A DNA stretch of 64,000 nt. Source: Asaia lannensis NBRC 102526. GTDB taxonomy: Bacteria > Pseudomonadota > Alphaproteobacteria > Acetobacterales > Acetobacteraceae. The notes under the pieces are model-generated. The model did not search any database, had not been told where the DNA came from, and worked only from the letters and a program-made list of their open reading frames with translations. The DNA lies in contig NZ_JAMXQU010000005.1 in the NCBI RefSeq assembly GCF_024054035.1, positions 186,001-250,000 on the forward strand. The letters are read 5' to 3'. Below, one piece after another: positions 1-8,931 of the stretch. The position numbers and the translations under genes were made by a program. Position 1 is the first letter of the stretch, and each line of letters begins with the position of its first letter.

Positions 1-1
1 G

Positions 2-142
2 AACTGGTACCTCAACCGGCATTACCGCATTCAGCTTCAATACAGCCATATCGACGCCACGCGCTCGCAAACCGTCGGGACGGTCAATACCAAGGGGCGT
101 TCGGTCAACATGATTGGCAGTCGTATCCAGGCAGCCTTCTAG
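2..142 (+). CDS. C-terminal fragment of a phosphate-selective (OprO/OprP-type) porin
   Basis: The window opens inside a gene. Frame 2 reads 46 codons to a TAG at 140-142 with no in-frame start. The peptide begins NWYLNRHYRIQLQYSHID and ends GSRIQAAF. Alternating hydrophobic and polar residues plus a terminal Phe are typical of the last strands of an outer-membrane barrel, and the NWYLN motif is what I know from the C-terminus of OprO/OprP porins. The role would be anion or phosphate diffusion across the outer membrane. The assignment rests on 46 residues only. Confidence 0.6.
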   Translation, partial: NWYLNRHYRIQLQYSHIDATRSQTVGTVNTKGRSVNMIGSRIQAAF

Positions 143-175
143 GAAGTCTCCCGGAAAGGCGGTCGTATCGTTCGT

Positions 176-781
176 TCAGGAAGGTTTCGTGGTCAGGCGC
201 GCCTCGTTCATGGGCAGGCTGCTGGCGATGCTGTCGGCAAGCTGGGTGAACAGCTTTTGCAGCAATGCTGCCTTGGCAGCATCGTCCGCCACGCTCCCCG
301 TCACGCTGAGGTTGGCCCGTCCGTTACGTATGGCGCGTGACTCGATTCCGGGCAGATCCGTCCAGGAGGCAACAAGCATCGCCTGTCCCTGTTGCGTGAT
401 ATCCATACGCTCGATTGTAATGGCCAGTCTGGTGTCTGGCGTCTGCTGGGGCGAATAGGCTGTGACCATGCGCTGCGGCCAATCCTGTGCGAGGCGCGCT
501 ACGATCAGATCCGTCGCGGATTGGGAAAGCCGGCTTGCCCAACGACCGTTGCTGCTGCGCAGAAGGCGGCTGCCATCACGCAGCAGAATATCCTGCGTAT
601 CGAGATAATCCGGCATGGCGATGCGAGGCACGTAAACGACGGGGGCATCGGCTTGTGCCAGTCTGCTCCCGTCGATGGGCGGCGCAATGGTATAGAATTG
701 CACGGGTGCCGATGCGCAGGCTGAGAGCAGTCCTGTCAAAAGACCCATAAGCGACAGAGAGGTGCGAAGGCGCAGGGTCAT
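176..781 (-). CDS. ABC-type transport auxiliary lipoprotein (PqiC/DUF330 family)
   Basis: A 201-residue lipoprotein, last gene of a four-gene Mla-like operon. The N-terminus has a signal peptide (about residues 8-20) ending in the lipobox LLSAC, so Cys21 would be lipidated. The mature part begins ASAPVQFYTIAPP, the FYTL-like start usual in ABC-type transport auxiliary lipoproteins. These proteins sit in the periplasmic face of the outer membrane and receive lipid from the MCE protein of the same operon. Its start overlaps the end of the upstream MCE gene by 4 bases, suggesting translational coupling. Substrate unknown, most likely phospholipid. Confidence 0.8.
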   Translation of the reverse strand: MTLRLRTSLSLMGLLTGLLSACASAPVQFYTIAPPIDGSRLAQADAPVVYVPRIAMPDYLDTQDILLRDGSRLLRSSNGRWASRLSQSATDLIVARLAQDWPQRMVTAYSPQQTPDTRLAITIERMDITQQGQAMLVASWTDLPGIESRAIRNGRANLSVTGSVADDAAKAALLQKLFTQLADSIASSLPMNEARLTTKPS

Positions 782-1740
782 TGGCGACGTCCTGTCAGCA
801 GAAGTTGAGGATTGCGCTCGACATCGTTGGCGAAGCCGCGCAGAGCCGCTGCAGCCGCAGCAATATCGCGCAGGCTGGAATCGAGATTGGCGCGATCGAT
901 CGAACGGGGCGATGTCATGCCCTGAAGGTCGGTCAGGGCCTTGTTTGCCGTCATCATGGTCTCACGGCTGTTCTGGATCAGAAGATGAATGTCTTTCCCG
1001 CGAGAAGTCAGCTGTTCCGATCCGGTCGTCGCCAGACGGTCCACCGATTGGAGCGTGCGCATGACTTGCGGTTGCAGCGTTGCGATCATGGTACGCGCCG
1101 TATCCAGCGCTGCACGGCTGTGATCGGATGTCTGCTGCAGGCTGTCGGCCAGTGCAGGGAGGCGCTGGTCGAGTGTTTCTGCCAGATGACGGACGACGGC
1201 GAGGGTTGTCGCTGCATCTTCAGTCAGCTTGCGCAGGGGGAGATGGGTCAGGGTGCTGGTGATAGCCTGTATGGGCGATTGCCGTGTGGGAATTTCCGTC
1301 TCGTTCGTTAGCTCGGGATGCAGGGTGGCTGGCGTGCCGGGTGAAATATCGAGATCGATCTGCGATGTGCCTGTCACGAAACTCTTGAGGTTCATCTCGC
1401 CGCGCAATCCGTGCGCCACCAGGTCCTGAAGGCTCGGCAGATGACCGTGTTTCTGACCAGCGACCAGAATATCGTCCCGGCGCAGCGTGATATAGACGGG
1501 AATAAACGCCTCACGCGTTTTAGGGTCGTATTCGATAGCAATGCGATCGACTGCGCCCACTTGCACGCCGCGGAAATTGACTGGCGCTCCGACCGACAGA
1601 CCGTTGGTCGAGCCGCGGAAAATGAGAACGGCCCGATCCGTATGGGTAAAGGGATGGAAATTGCCGAAGAAGACGAAGGCGCAGATCATCAGCGCCATCC
1701 CCCCCAGAACGAACGCCCCGACGAGTGCTTGTCTGTTCAT
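778..1740 (-). CDS. MCE/MlaD-family lipid-binding protein of an Mla-like ABC transporter
   Basis: A 320-residue protein with a single N-terminal membrane anchor (about residues 7-26), followed by an MCE domain at about 38-120 (starting DRAVLIFRGSTNGLSVGAPV). The C-terminal half is rich in Ala, Leu, Gln and Thr and predicted helical, as in longer MCE proteins that form periplasmic tunnels. It should be the periplasmic substrate-binding component handing lipids between the permease and the outer-membrane lipoprotein. The start codon overlaps the upstream ATPase gene by one base, and the stop overlaps the lipoprotein gene, so the operon is tightly packed. Confidence 0.85.
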   Translation of the reverse strand: MNRQALVGAFVLGGMALMICAFVFFGNFHPFTHTDRAVLIFRGSTNGLSVGAPVNFRGVQVGAVDRIAIEYDPKTREAFIPVYITLRRDDILVAGQKHGHLPSLQDLVAHGLRGEMNLKSFVTGTSQIDLDISPGTPATLHPELTNETEIPTRQSPIQAITSTLTHLPLRKLTEDAATTLAVVRHLAETLDQRLPALADSLQQTSDHSRAALDTARTMIATLQPQVMRTLQSVDRLATTGSEQLTSRGKDIHLLIQNSRETMMTANKALTDLQGMTSPRSIDRANLDSSLRDIAAAAAALRGFANDVERNPQLLLTGRRQ

Positions 1741-2522
1741 CAGGCGTTTCCTTCTTCGTTGCGTTGCCTGTTCATGAAGGCATGAACCTGCGGGTCATCG
1801 CAGTTGTCGCGCAGGTCGCGCGGAGATCCATGGGCAATGGGGCGTTTGGTGATGGCATCGAGAAAGATACCGTCATCGGCGATGGTAAACAGGCTGGGCA
1901 GTTCGTGACTGACGATCACAATGGTCGCATCGAGCCCATCGCGCAGATTGAGGATCAGATCGTCCAGACGTGCCGAGGTAATGGGGTCGAGCCCTGCCGA
2001 GGGCTCGTCGAAAAACAGGATATCGGGGTCGAGCGCCAGCGCCCGGGCCAGACCGGCGCGTTTGCGCATGCCCCCACTGATTTCCGAAGGGGTAAGATCT
2101 ATGGCGTCCAGCAGCCCGACCAAAGCCAGTTTGAGTTCGACCAGACGCCGTATGGCGCGTGCATCGAGCTTTGTGAACATCTGCATAGGCAGCGCAACAT
2201 TCTCGCCAACCGTCATCGAGCTCCATAGGGCGCCACTCTGAAACAGCACGCCGAAACGATGATTCAGTTCTGTGCGATCTGCGTCGCTACCTGCCCAGTA
2301 ATCCTGCCCCCCGACATGGAAGCTGCCTGTTTTCGGCCTTAGCAGGCCGATCATGCTTTTGAGCAGGGTGGATTTGCCGCATCCTGAGCCACCCATAACG
2401 GCGAATATGCTGCCTTTGCGAACGGTCAGGTCGATGTTGGACTGGATGATTTTCGGGCCGAACGCCAGTGTCACGTCGTTCATGGCCAGAATGGGAACGT
2501 CGCTAATGGGGACATCGCTCAT
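1740..2522 (-). CDS. ABC transporter ATP-binding protein (MlaF-like)
   Basis: A 260-residue cytoplasmic ATPase. Visible motifs are Walker A GGSGCGKST at about residues 44-52, the Q-loop region, the signature ISGGMRKRAGLARAL at about 158 and Walker B with DEPSAGLDP just after. ISGGM in place of LSGGQ is characteristic of the MlaF/Ttg2A class, which drives lipid transport between inner and outer membranes. It lies between the permease gene (3 bases upstream) and the MCE gene. All catalytic motifs look intact. Confidence 0.9.
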   Translation of the reverse strand: MSDVPISDVPILAMNDVTLAFGPKIIQSNIDLTVRKGSIFAVMGGSGCGKSTLLKSMIGLLRPKTGSFHVGGQDYWAGSDADRTELNHRFGVLFQSGALWSSMTVGENVALPMQMFTKLDARAIRRLVELKLALVGLLDAIDLTPSEISGGMRKRAGLARALALDPDILFFDEPSAGLDPITSARLDDLILNLRDGLDATIVIVSHELPSLFTIADDGIFLDAITKRPIAHGSPRDLRDNCDDPQVHAFMNRQRNEEGNA

Positions 2523-2525
2523 GGC

Positions 2526-3710
2526 TCAGATTCCCACACTATTGGCAATAACGGCAAATATCGCATCCAGAGCGATCACGCCCACAATGCCGATAACCAC
2601 GGCACGGGTGGCGGCAATACCGACATCGGCAGCAGAGCGACCTGCCTTGAGGCCGATACGACAGCTTGTAAGCCCGATAAAGGCCCCGAAAACGATGCTT
2701 TTGATAAAGCCGAAAAGGAACTGGCCGATGCCAAAAGCAATAACAGTCTGGTGGAAATAGCCGAGACTGGTGATGTCGAGCATCGAAATGGCCACGACAT
2801 ATCCCCCGAGCATCCCGATCAGGCAGCCATAGAGATAGAGCAGTGGCATGGTGATGACGAGAGACAGGACGGCTGGCAGGATCAGATAGGAGGAGACGGG
2901 AATACCGAAGACGCGCAGCGCATCGATTTCCTCATTACCCTGCATGGTGGAAATGCGTGCGGCATAGGCACCGCCGGTTCGTCCCGCCATGATGATGGCC
3001 GTCATGACAGCCGCCATTTCACGCACGGTGGCAATACCGACCAGACTGGCAACGTAAATTCCTGCGGCGAATTTCTGAAGCTGTACCGCGCCGACAAAGG
3101 CAAGAATGGCACCGACGAGAAAATTGACAACACCGACGATGATGAGGGCAGAGGGCCCGGCATTGATGAAATCGGTCAGCAAATCGCTGCCGCGCATGCC
3201 CGAGCGCCCGAATAACGCACGAAATGCAGCGCGTATTGTCTTGCCGGCAAGTCCGGCGAGAATGCCTGTCTCGGCCAGCAAAGCGAGGAAGGATGCGCCG
3301 AGCGTTTCCAGAAAGGGGCGCCGGGCGCGGGATATCGTCCGTGCTGGCGGGGGCGTATCCGGCAGAAGATCGAGCAGTTGCCGCATGGGATGAGGCAGGG
3401 AAGAGGTATCGAAAGTCACGCCGGCCTGGGCATAGGCACGTCGCACATCCCACAGAAAGGCTACGAGACCTGTGTCCCAGGCAGCGACGCCCGACGCGTC
3501 GCATTGCAGAGAGGGCGCGCACGCTCGGGAGGTCTCTGCCTGAGCAGCACGGTCGAGGTCTTCCGAAGTGAAGCAGGGGAGGGCCGTATCGTGGCTGAGC
3601 CATGCACCCGTCAGGGAGAGCTGTGGTCCGGTCGGCCCATGGGTAATCTGCCATATCGGCTGGCTGGGGCGGAGCGACCTGCTTTCACCAGGTGGCTTAG
3701 GCATACTCAT
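2526..3710 (-). CDS. MlaE-family ABC transporter permease with N-terminal STAS-like domain
   Basis: First gene of the operon, 394 residues. The first ~120 residues are soluble and contain a STAS-like segment (SLQCDASGVAAWDTGLVAF); MlaE permeases are often fused to, or partnered by, a STAS protein (MlaB). From about residue 130 the protein is a typical MlaE permease: FGRSGMRGSDLLTDFINAGP, then the conserved cytoplasmic region AVMTAIIMAGRTGGAYAARI and several hydrophobic helices to the C-terminus. It should form the inner-membrane channel with the ATPase encoded 3 bases downstream. Two ATG codons six bases apart (3710 and 3704) are both possible starts. Confidence 0.88.
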   Translation of the reverse strand: MSMPKPPGESRSLRPSQPIWQITHGPTGPQLSLTGAWLSHDTALPCFTSEDLDRAAQAETSRACAPSLQCDASGVAAWDTGLVAFLWDVRRAYAQAGVTFDTSSLPHPMRQLLDLLPDTPPPARTISRARRPFLETLGASFLALLAETGILAGLAGKTIRAAFRALFGRSGMRGSDLLTDFINAGPSALIIVGVVNFLVGAILAFVGAVQLQKFAAGIYVASLVGIATVREMAAVMTAIIMAGRTGGAYAARISTMQGNEEIDALRVFGIPVSSYLILPAVLSLVITMPLLYLYGCLIGMLGGYVVAISMLDITSLGYFHQTVIAFGIGQFLFGFIKSIVFGAFIGLTSCRIGLKAGRSAADVGIAATRAVVIGIVGVIALDAIFAVIANSVGI

Positions 3711-4114
3711 GGTTGTCGAGGCATGTCAGGGGCTGTCATGAGGACAGATACTGATCCTAACAACAGGATCTGGCAAGAATGCTGCCCAGTGTTCAGGAAA
3801 TCGCACCGGAAAACGAGGTAAGCGTCTTGTCGTTTTGTTCCACCCCTGAGTGGTTAAGATGCGGTCAGGCGCGGTGAACGAGTGCCCCGTCGGAACCCCG
3901 AAGTAGACCCAAATGCATTTTACCTATACTTCGAGAGTGGCATTTATAGATTACTATATCTCGATAGAAAAGCGACATGCTTGATATAAAAATCACTATA
4001 AATTCGAATAGAAAAATATAGATATATCTATAATAAGAAAAAATTTTTTATATCCACAAACATAGACTCGCTTTCTTTGTTTCTATGTCGAAATACCAAC
4101 TAGGAAAACTCGAG
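3711..4114. other. AT-rich intergenic region between mla-like operon and Hint gene
   Basis: About 400 bases without a convincing gene. The first half has ordinary composition and would hold the promoter of the reverse-strand operon. From about 3900 to 4084 it becomes very AT-rich with runs of A and T. This part also holds a perfect 16-bp palindrome listed separately. It is the likely promoter and leader of the forward Hint gene. No clear -35/-10 pair could be chosen because the tract is so AT-rich. Confidence 0.5.
4017..4032. repeat. Perfect 16-bp AT-rich palindrome upstream of Hint gene
   Basis: TATAGATATATCTATA reads the same on both strands. It lies 83 bases before the preferred start of the Hint gene at 4115. 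It could be a regulator site or simply a product of the AT-rich tract. Confidence 0.35.
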
Positions 4115-6439
4115 ATGGTCGACATTTATGTCTCGTCAGGCGTGACGAAGAGTAATGTTGTTACGACACCTGGCAATCCGGTCTGGGTGAAGAGCGGCGG
4201 GACAATCAACGGCGCCACAGTGGGCTTTAACGGGATGATTTCGCTCGAACTCGGGGCGATACATCGCGGGACCGTCACGGTGAACGGAGGCATATACCAC
4301 ATCAACGGAACGACCACCGGTCCGACCATTCTCAATGCCGGGGGGCAGGTCAGCCTCTATGGCGGTACCACGCAGAATGCCGGCGGCGAGATCCATCTCT
4401 CGGGCGGCCAGATCAATACGTATAAAAATGCAGCGATCGTCTACACGGCTGCTGGTGGAACCGTTGCTGTCCAGAGTGGTGCCACCCAGTCGTTTGCACG
4501 CAATCTCGTCGCTGGAAACACGACTTTCAATATTCTGAGCGGCGGCAAAATCACCGGAACCGATACTTCGATAGCAGGGTGGGCTAACGCCAGTTTACTG
4601 CAATCGGGTAATCGCATCGTGATCAATCCGGGCGGTACGCTTGCTGCTGGCGTTGCGGGTCTGACTGTCAGCGCTGGCGCTTCTATCCTCGTTAATGGCC
4701 GTATGGATGCCAATACCACCCTCTTGTCCGGGGCTATCATGACGGTTTCGGCCAGCGCGACCTGGGGGAATATGGTTACAGTCCAGGGCGGGCAGATCGA
4801 TGTGTTCGGCACGCGTGTGAATGCGCGGTTCGGGCCCGGCGGCGGTGTGATCAATCTCTACAATGCCGGCACGGTTCCCCTGGGCAATAATATGTTTGCC
4901 GATGCGGCAACAGTGAACGTCTATTCGGGGTCTACTTATATCGGTGGTGTCTCCTATAGCGGGAACGTAATCAATATCATGCCCGGCGGCCAGATCGGTG
5001 CCCACTGGATCGGTGACGGTTCAACCGTGAATGCCGTTTCCGGAAAGATTCTTGCCGATGGTGTGACGATCAGAGGCGGCGGAAAGGCATTCATCGGGCC
5101 GAATACCGGAGGCAAGATCTCTCTGGCAGGATCGACCAATGGCGGGCTGACGATTATGGGACTGGAGGCGGGCGGCACGCTGACGACCCAGATCACCGAT
5201 TTCGACGGTACGGCTCCCGGTAATTCCGATGCGATCAAGATTGCAGGCGTACGGGCGGCGGACGTCGCTTCTGTCAGCTATCCCGATGCCGATTATGTGG
5301 TCTTTACCCTGAAGAACGGTAGCATCATTACGCTGAACATCGTTGGGGCCAAGGCTGCCGGATATTCCCTGTCAGATACCGCCGATGGCAATCTGTTGTA
5401 TGAAACCTGCTATCTGGCAGGAAACATGATCACGACCCCTGACGGGATGCGCGCTGTTGAAACGCTCGCGGTGGGCGATCGTGTCAGCGTGCTCGATGCG
5501 AAAAGCGGAAAGCTCGAAACTCGCGTTATCGTCTGGACGGGTCAGAAGACCGTACAGACCCAGAGCAGCCCTGCTCTGGATGGTGCAGTCGATCGCGGCG
5601 CCTATCCCGTACGTATTCTGAAAAACGCCCTGGCACCCAATATGCCGTCGCAGGACATGCTGATTACGCCGGAACATTGCCTGTGTCTGGACGGGCGACT
5701 GGTGCCGGTTCGCATGCTGGTCAATGACCGGAGTATTTTCTACGACCGTTCGTTCGAAAGCTACACCTACTATCATATCGAGACCGAGGATCACTGCCTC
5801 ATCTGGGCCAATAACGTCCTGACAGAAACATATCTCGACACTGGCAACCGCACGATGTTCGACGGTGACAGGTCCATGTATATTCCTGCTGCGCACGGAC
5901 AGAGCGCGGCGCCGATCGACGTGTCGATCGATTTCGTTCAGCCTTTGCACAAGGCAATACTGGATCGTGCCATCGTGCAGGGCGTTCGCCCCCGCTCCAT
6001 CGATCCGGTCCTGACCGGTGATCCGGGGCTGTATCTCCTGACAGACCGCGGAACGGTGCTCGAAAACCGTTCCACCAATCCGGGTGTGGCCAAATTCGCC
6101 CTTCCCAGCGGCGTGCACAGCGTTCGTCTTGTCTCGCGCAGCGCCCGTCCGTGCGACACGCTGGGACCGTTCGTGGACGATCGCCGACGCCTCGGCATTC
6201 TCGTGGGCGGGGTTACACTTTTCTCAAGTCAGACGGCGGTAGATATCACGACACATCTAAGCCGGGATTTTCCGGGCTGGCACACCTGCGAACATGGCCC
6301 TGTGCGCTGGACGGATGGTTTTGCATTTCTGCCCCTGCCTCAGGACAGCGTGACGCACGGCAGCTCTCTGGTAATCGAGGTGCGTGCTGTGACGGAATAT
6401 CGACTTGAAGAAGAGGAGCCCGAGGCACTCAGCGCCTGA
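4115..6439 (+). CDS. Hint-domain protein with strand-loop-strand (AIDA-like) passenger repeats
   Basis: A 774-residue protein. Residues 1 to about 400 are glycine-rich irregular repeats (pattern GGxxxxxxVxxGGxxxx) of the AIDA-like strand-loop-strand type. A Hint_2-type domain follows: Cys432 in ETCYLAGNMITTPDG, the VGDRVSVLD turn, and the TPEH block (Thr518, His521). A conserved tail of about 200 residues holds VRLVSRSARPCDTLGPFVDDRR. There is no signal peptide and no beta-barrel. The ATG at 4115 is preferred over 4085 because AGGA lies nine bases before it. It stands alone, but is related to the two Hint proteins at 27-32 kb and may be glycosylated by the enzymes there. Export route unknown. 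Confidence 0.8.
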   Translation: MVDIYVSSGVTKSNVVTTPGNPVWVKSGGTINGATVGFNGMISLELGAIHRGTVTVNGGIYHINGTTTGPTILNAGGQVSLYGGTTQNAGGEIHLSGGQINTYKNAAIVYTAAGGTVAVQSGATQSFARNLVAGNTTFNILSGGKITGTDTSIAGWANASLLQSGNRIVINPGGTLAAGVAGLTVSAGASILVNGRMDANTTLLSGAIMTVSASATWGNMVTVQGGQIDVFGTRVNARFGPGGGVINLYNAGTVPLGNNMFADAATVNVYSGSTYIGGVSYSGNVINIMPGGQIGAHWIGDGSTVNAVSGKILADGVTIRGGGKAFIGPNTGGKISLAGSTNGGLTIMGLEAGGTLTTQITDFDGTAPGNSDAIKIAGVRAADVASVSYPDADYVVFTLKNGSIITLNIVGAKAAGYSLSDTADGNLLYETCYLAGNMITTPDGMRAVETLAVGDRVSVLDAKSGKLETRVIVWTGQKTVQTQSSPALDGAVDRGAYPVRILKNALAPNMPSQDMLITPEHCLCLDGRLVPVRMLVNDRSIFYDRSFESYTYYHIETEDHCLIWANNVLTETYLDTGNRTMFDGDRSMYIPAAHGQSAAPIDVSIDFVQPLHKAILDRAIVQGVRPRSIDPVLTGDPGLYLLTDRGTVLENRSTNPGVAKFALPSGVHSVRLVSRSARPCDTLGPFVDDRRRLGILVGGVTLFSSQTAVDITTHLSRDFPGWHTCEHGPVRWTDGFAFLPLPQDSVTHGSSLVIEVRAVTEYRLEEEEPEALSA

Positions 6440-6513
6440 GCTTCGCCTTTATGCGTACCCTCGAAAGCCATGACGGCCTTCGGGGGTATGTATTTTATCA
6501 TCTCGTACTGTCC

Positions 6514-6531
6514 CGTCCTGCGGACAGGACG
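6514..6531. terminator. Possible transcription-stop hairpin after the Hint gene
   Basis: CGTCCTG and CAGGACG form a perfect 7-bp stem with a CGGA loop, 75 bases past the Hint stop codon. There is no strong T tract on either side, so intrinsic termination is uncertain. The remaining DNA to 6714 holds no gene that I can support. Confidence 0.3.
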
Positions 6532-6714
6532 TCAGTGTTTCACGCACACGGGCGGCTTTTGTCCGGCTATGCGTTTCTCATATCCCTGCGATCGTTGTGC
6601 TGCATTCGGTCTGGCCCGATCGGACCTGCTATTCGGATGTGCCGGGCCGCGCTTGCGATCGAGCTGCTTGATCCGCGGATAAAGAACACCGTATGCTGCC
6701 CTGCTTGGCAGAGC

Positions 6715-7587
6715 CTAGCGATCGCTCATGAAAAATTCGATGGGAACAGTCAGTGTGAGGACGGCACCTTTGATGCTTTCCGGGGGCGCGGGCAGGGGCT
6801 CGGCGCGACGGACAAGAGCGAGCGTTTCCTCGTCGAGTAACGCATAGCCGGTTTTGTGGACAAGCATGGCCGAAAGCACATGACCCGTGCGATCCATCGA
6901 AAAACGCAGCATGGCTGTGCCTTCCTGATGCTCTGACTGGGCTTCTGCCGGGTAGCGTTTGACCTGTTCCAGCCGCGCGAGAACGGCGCCCTGCCAGCTT
7001 GCCGGCGTCTGGGAGGCGTTGCGCTGCGATGGGGTGCCTTTCGCCGCGCTCGCCGAAAGTGTGGAGGGGGGCGCATTGGAGGCAGGTGGTGCGGTATCTG
7101 CTGTCGACTTTGCCGGTACGGGTGGCGATATGGCCTTCACGACAGGGGGGGACACAGGGTGTTTGTGCCGCACCGGTTCAGGCTTTATCTTCTTCGGGAC
7201 TGCTACAGGAGGCAGCGGAGCCGGAGAGGGCGGGGCCATGATCTCGGGCGGTTTGACTGGAGGCTCGGGTTCGGCCAGTGGCGGCGGACCGGGCGGTTTG
7301 GCCAGTGGGGGTGCCGGGATTTGTGAAGGCTCGGGCGCGAGATCGATGGCGATGGCCGCCGGAGGGGGCGAATACGGAAGGGGCGGCGGCGAACGATGGC
7401 CGGCGACCCACCACAGAGTGGCCGCGCCGAGTGCCGTCATACAACAGACAGAAGCACTGTACAGGCGACGCAGACGTCGCTTTTCGGTTGCCAGATGCAG
7501 GCCGTAAATCGACCGGAACGCTGACGGGACCGGACATTGACGCTCGGTGTAGTCCGTAAGCACAGTTTCATGGATCGCGGCGCTCAT
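6715..7587 (-). CDS. tonB: TonB-type energy transducer
   Basis: A 290-residue inner-membrane-anchored protein. A cytoplasmic head of about 40 residues precedes one membrane helix (about 44-64, SASVCCMTALGAATLWWVAG). A long proline-rich, Lys/Glu-containing spacer follows (about 68-170), and the C-terminal TonB domain is at about 200-288 (ARLEQVKRYPAEAQSEHQEG). It should transmit proton-motive energy from ExbBD to outer-membrane receptors such as the one at 17.5 kb. It is the third gene of an exbB-exbD-tonB operon, overlapping exbD by 4 bases. Confidence 0.88.
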   Translation of the reverse strand: MSAAIHETVLTDYTERQCPVPSAFRSIYGLHLATEKRRLRRLYSASVCCMTALGAATLWWVAGHRSPPPLPYSPPPAAIAIDLAPEPSQIPAPPLAKPPGPPPLAEPEPPVKPPEIMAPPSPAPLPPVAVPKKIKPEPVRHKHPVSPPVVKAISPPVPAKSTADTAPPASNAPPSTLSASAAKGTPSQRNASQTPASWQGAVLARLEQVKRYPAEAQSEHQEGTAMLRFSMDRTGHVLSAMLVHKTGYALLDEETLALVRRAEPLPAPPESIKGAVLTLTVPIEFFMSDR

Positions 7588-8018
7588 GGCGCGTCGCCCT
7601 CCTCCTGCCCCTGAAGGTTGACCAGAGCCACTTTCAGGAAACCTGCCTTGCGCAGCAGATCCATCGTTTTCATCAGTGTCTCGTAATCGACCGTCTTGTC
7701 TGCTCTCAGAAAGATACGCTCATCCTTGTGACCGTCTGTCAGGCTCAAAAGACGCGCTGGCAGAGCGTCATTCGAGATGTCTTCCTCGCCAAGGGTAAGA
7801 CTGTGATCGGCCTTGACGGTGACGAAAACAGGATCGTTGGGTCTTGGTGCGGGTTTGGCAGTCGAGGCAGGAAGATCGACAGGCACATTGACCGTACTGA
7901 GCGGAGCCGTGACCATGAAAATGACCAGCAGCACGAGCATCACATCGATCAACGGCGTGACGTTGAGCTCATGCGCATCGGTGATGCTGTCATCGGCATG
8001 ACGCATACGCAGGGCCAT
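7584..8018 (-). CDS. exbD: Biopolymer transport protein ExbD
   Basis: A 144-residue protein with the ExbD layout: short cytoplasmic N-terminus, one membrane helix (about 21-42) containing the essential Asp in LNVTPLIDVMLVLLVIFMV, and a periplasmic domain with the segment ERIFLRADKTVDYETLM. It forms the proton-conducting complex with ExbB and TonB. It begins two bases after exbB ends and overlaps tonB. Confidence 0.93.
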   Translation of the reverse strand: MALRMRHADDSITDAHELNVTPLIDVMLVLLVIFMVTAPLSTVNVPVDLPASTAKPAPRPNDPVFVTVKADHSLTLGEEDISNDALPARLLSLTDGHKDERIFLRADKTVDYETLMKTMDLLRKAGFLKVALVNLQGQEEGDAP

Positions 8019-8020
8019 GA

Positions 8021-8776
8021 TCAGCGTCCCGCCTGTTCGCTGCGCGCAGCAGGATTGAAATGCAGGATCTGCCCGGGCATGCCCTGCTGGTGCATGCGGC
8101 TCAGATCGCGTGAAACGAGGCGCAGGATCAGGGCCGTAAGGTCGCCGACCTGTGCCTTACAACCGAGGCACTGCCGGGAGAGGTAATTATAGATCACCAC
8201 GGCTGGGATTGCTGCGGCCAGACCGATGGCTGTTGCCAGAAGGGCCTCGGCAATACCCGGTGCCACGACGGCAAGACTCGTTGCCTTGGTGGCGGCAATG
8301 CCGGTGAACGACGTCATGATGCCCCATACTGTGCCGAACAACCCGATGAAGGGTGCGGTGGCGCCGATCGTGGCCAGAATACCGGTGCCACGCATAAGGC
8401 GTCGCCCCTCTGCGGCTTCGAGACGTTCGAGATGCAGCATCACGCGTTCTTTCAGTCCTTCGCGATCCGACAGCGCGTCTGAAGAGCGCGACCATTCGGT
8501 CGAGGCGGCCGAAAGCAGGGAGCGTGCGATTCCGGTATCCGGGCAAAGCGCTTCAGCGGCGTCGAGCGATGAAGCATCCTCAAGCGAAAGTTCGGCAGCG
8601 GCGAGGGCTCTGCGCACGCGCAGCATTTCGATCGTTTTCGCTGCGAACAGCGCCCAGCTCAGGAGACAGGCTGCGATAAGAAGCAGCATGACAAACCGCA
8701 CGACCGGACCGGCGCCGAGAAACATTTCCCAAGGCGTAACGGGCAATGCAGCGAGAGCGCCGGTCTGGGCAGCCAT
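8021..8776 (-). CDS. exbB: Biopolymer transport protein ExbB (MotA/TolQ/ExbB family)
   Basis: A 251-residue protein with three hydrophobic segments: about 27-47, then a pair in the second half including GATAPFIGLFGTVWGIMTSF and ALLATAIGLAAAIPAVVIYN. These are the hallmark ExbB/TolQ motifs. It should form the pentameric motor core that energises TonB. It is the first gene of the exbB-exbD-tonB operon and is divergent from a PiuC-like gene. A palindromic site lies in the shared intergenic region, fitting iron control. Confidence 0.92.
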   Translation of the reverse strand: MAAQTGALAALPVTPWEMFLGAGPVVRFVMLLLIAACLLSWALFAAKTIEMLRVRRALAAAELSLEDASSLDAAEALCPDTGIARSLLSAASTEWSRSSDALSDREGLKERVMLHLERLEAAEGRRLMRGTGILATIGATAPFIGLFGTVWGIMTSFTGIAATKATSLAVVAPGIAEALLATAIGLAAAIPAVVIYNYLSRQCLGCKAQVGDLTALILRLVSRDLSRMHQQGMPGQILHFNPAARSEQAGR

Positions 8777-8879
8777 GAAATTTCCTTTTCTGACGTTGTC
8801 GGCTTCCGGCTCGGCGCAGAGGCAGGTCCAGGAATGACACGGTGTTCTTGTGACGGGGTGTAACTAATGGCTATAGACG

Positions 8880-8906
8880 TGTAAATCAGATTCATTCGCA
8901 TTTACA
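8880..8906. promoter_or_regulatory. Candidate iron-responsive operator between exbB and piuC
   Basis: TGTAAAT and ATTTACA form a perfect 7-bp inverted repeat with a 13-base spacer, in the 155-base region between two divergent iron-related operons. The location and AT-rich arms suit a Fur-family site. The match to a textbook Fur box is only partial, so the regulator is not identified. Confidence 0.4.
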
Positions 8907-8931
8907 AGTTGTCGTTTCATCGGAGTGCCCC

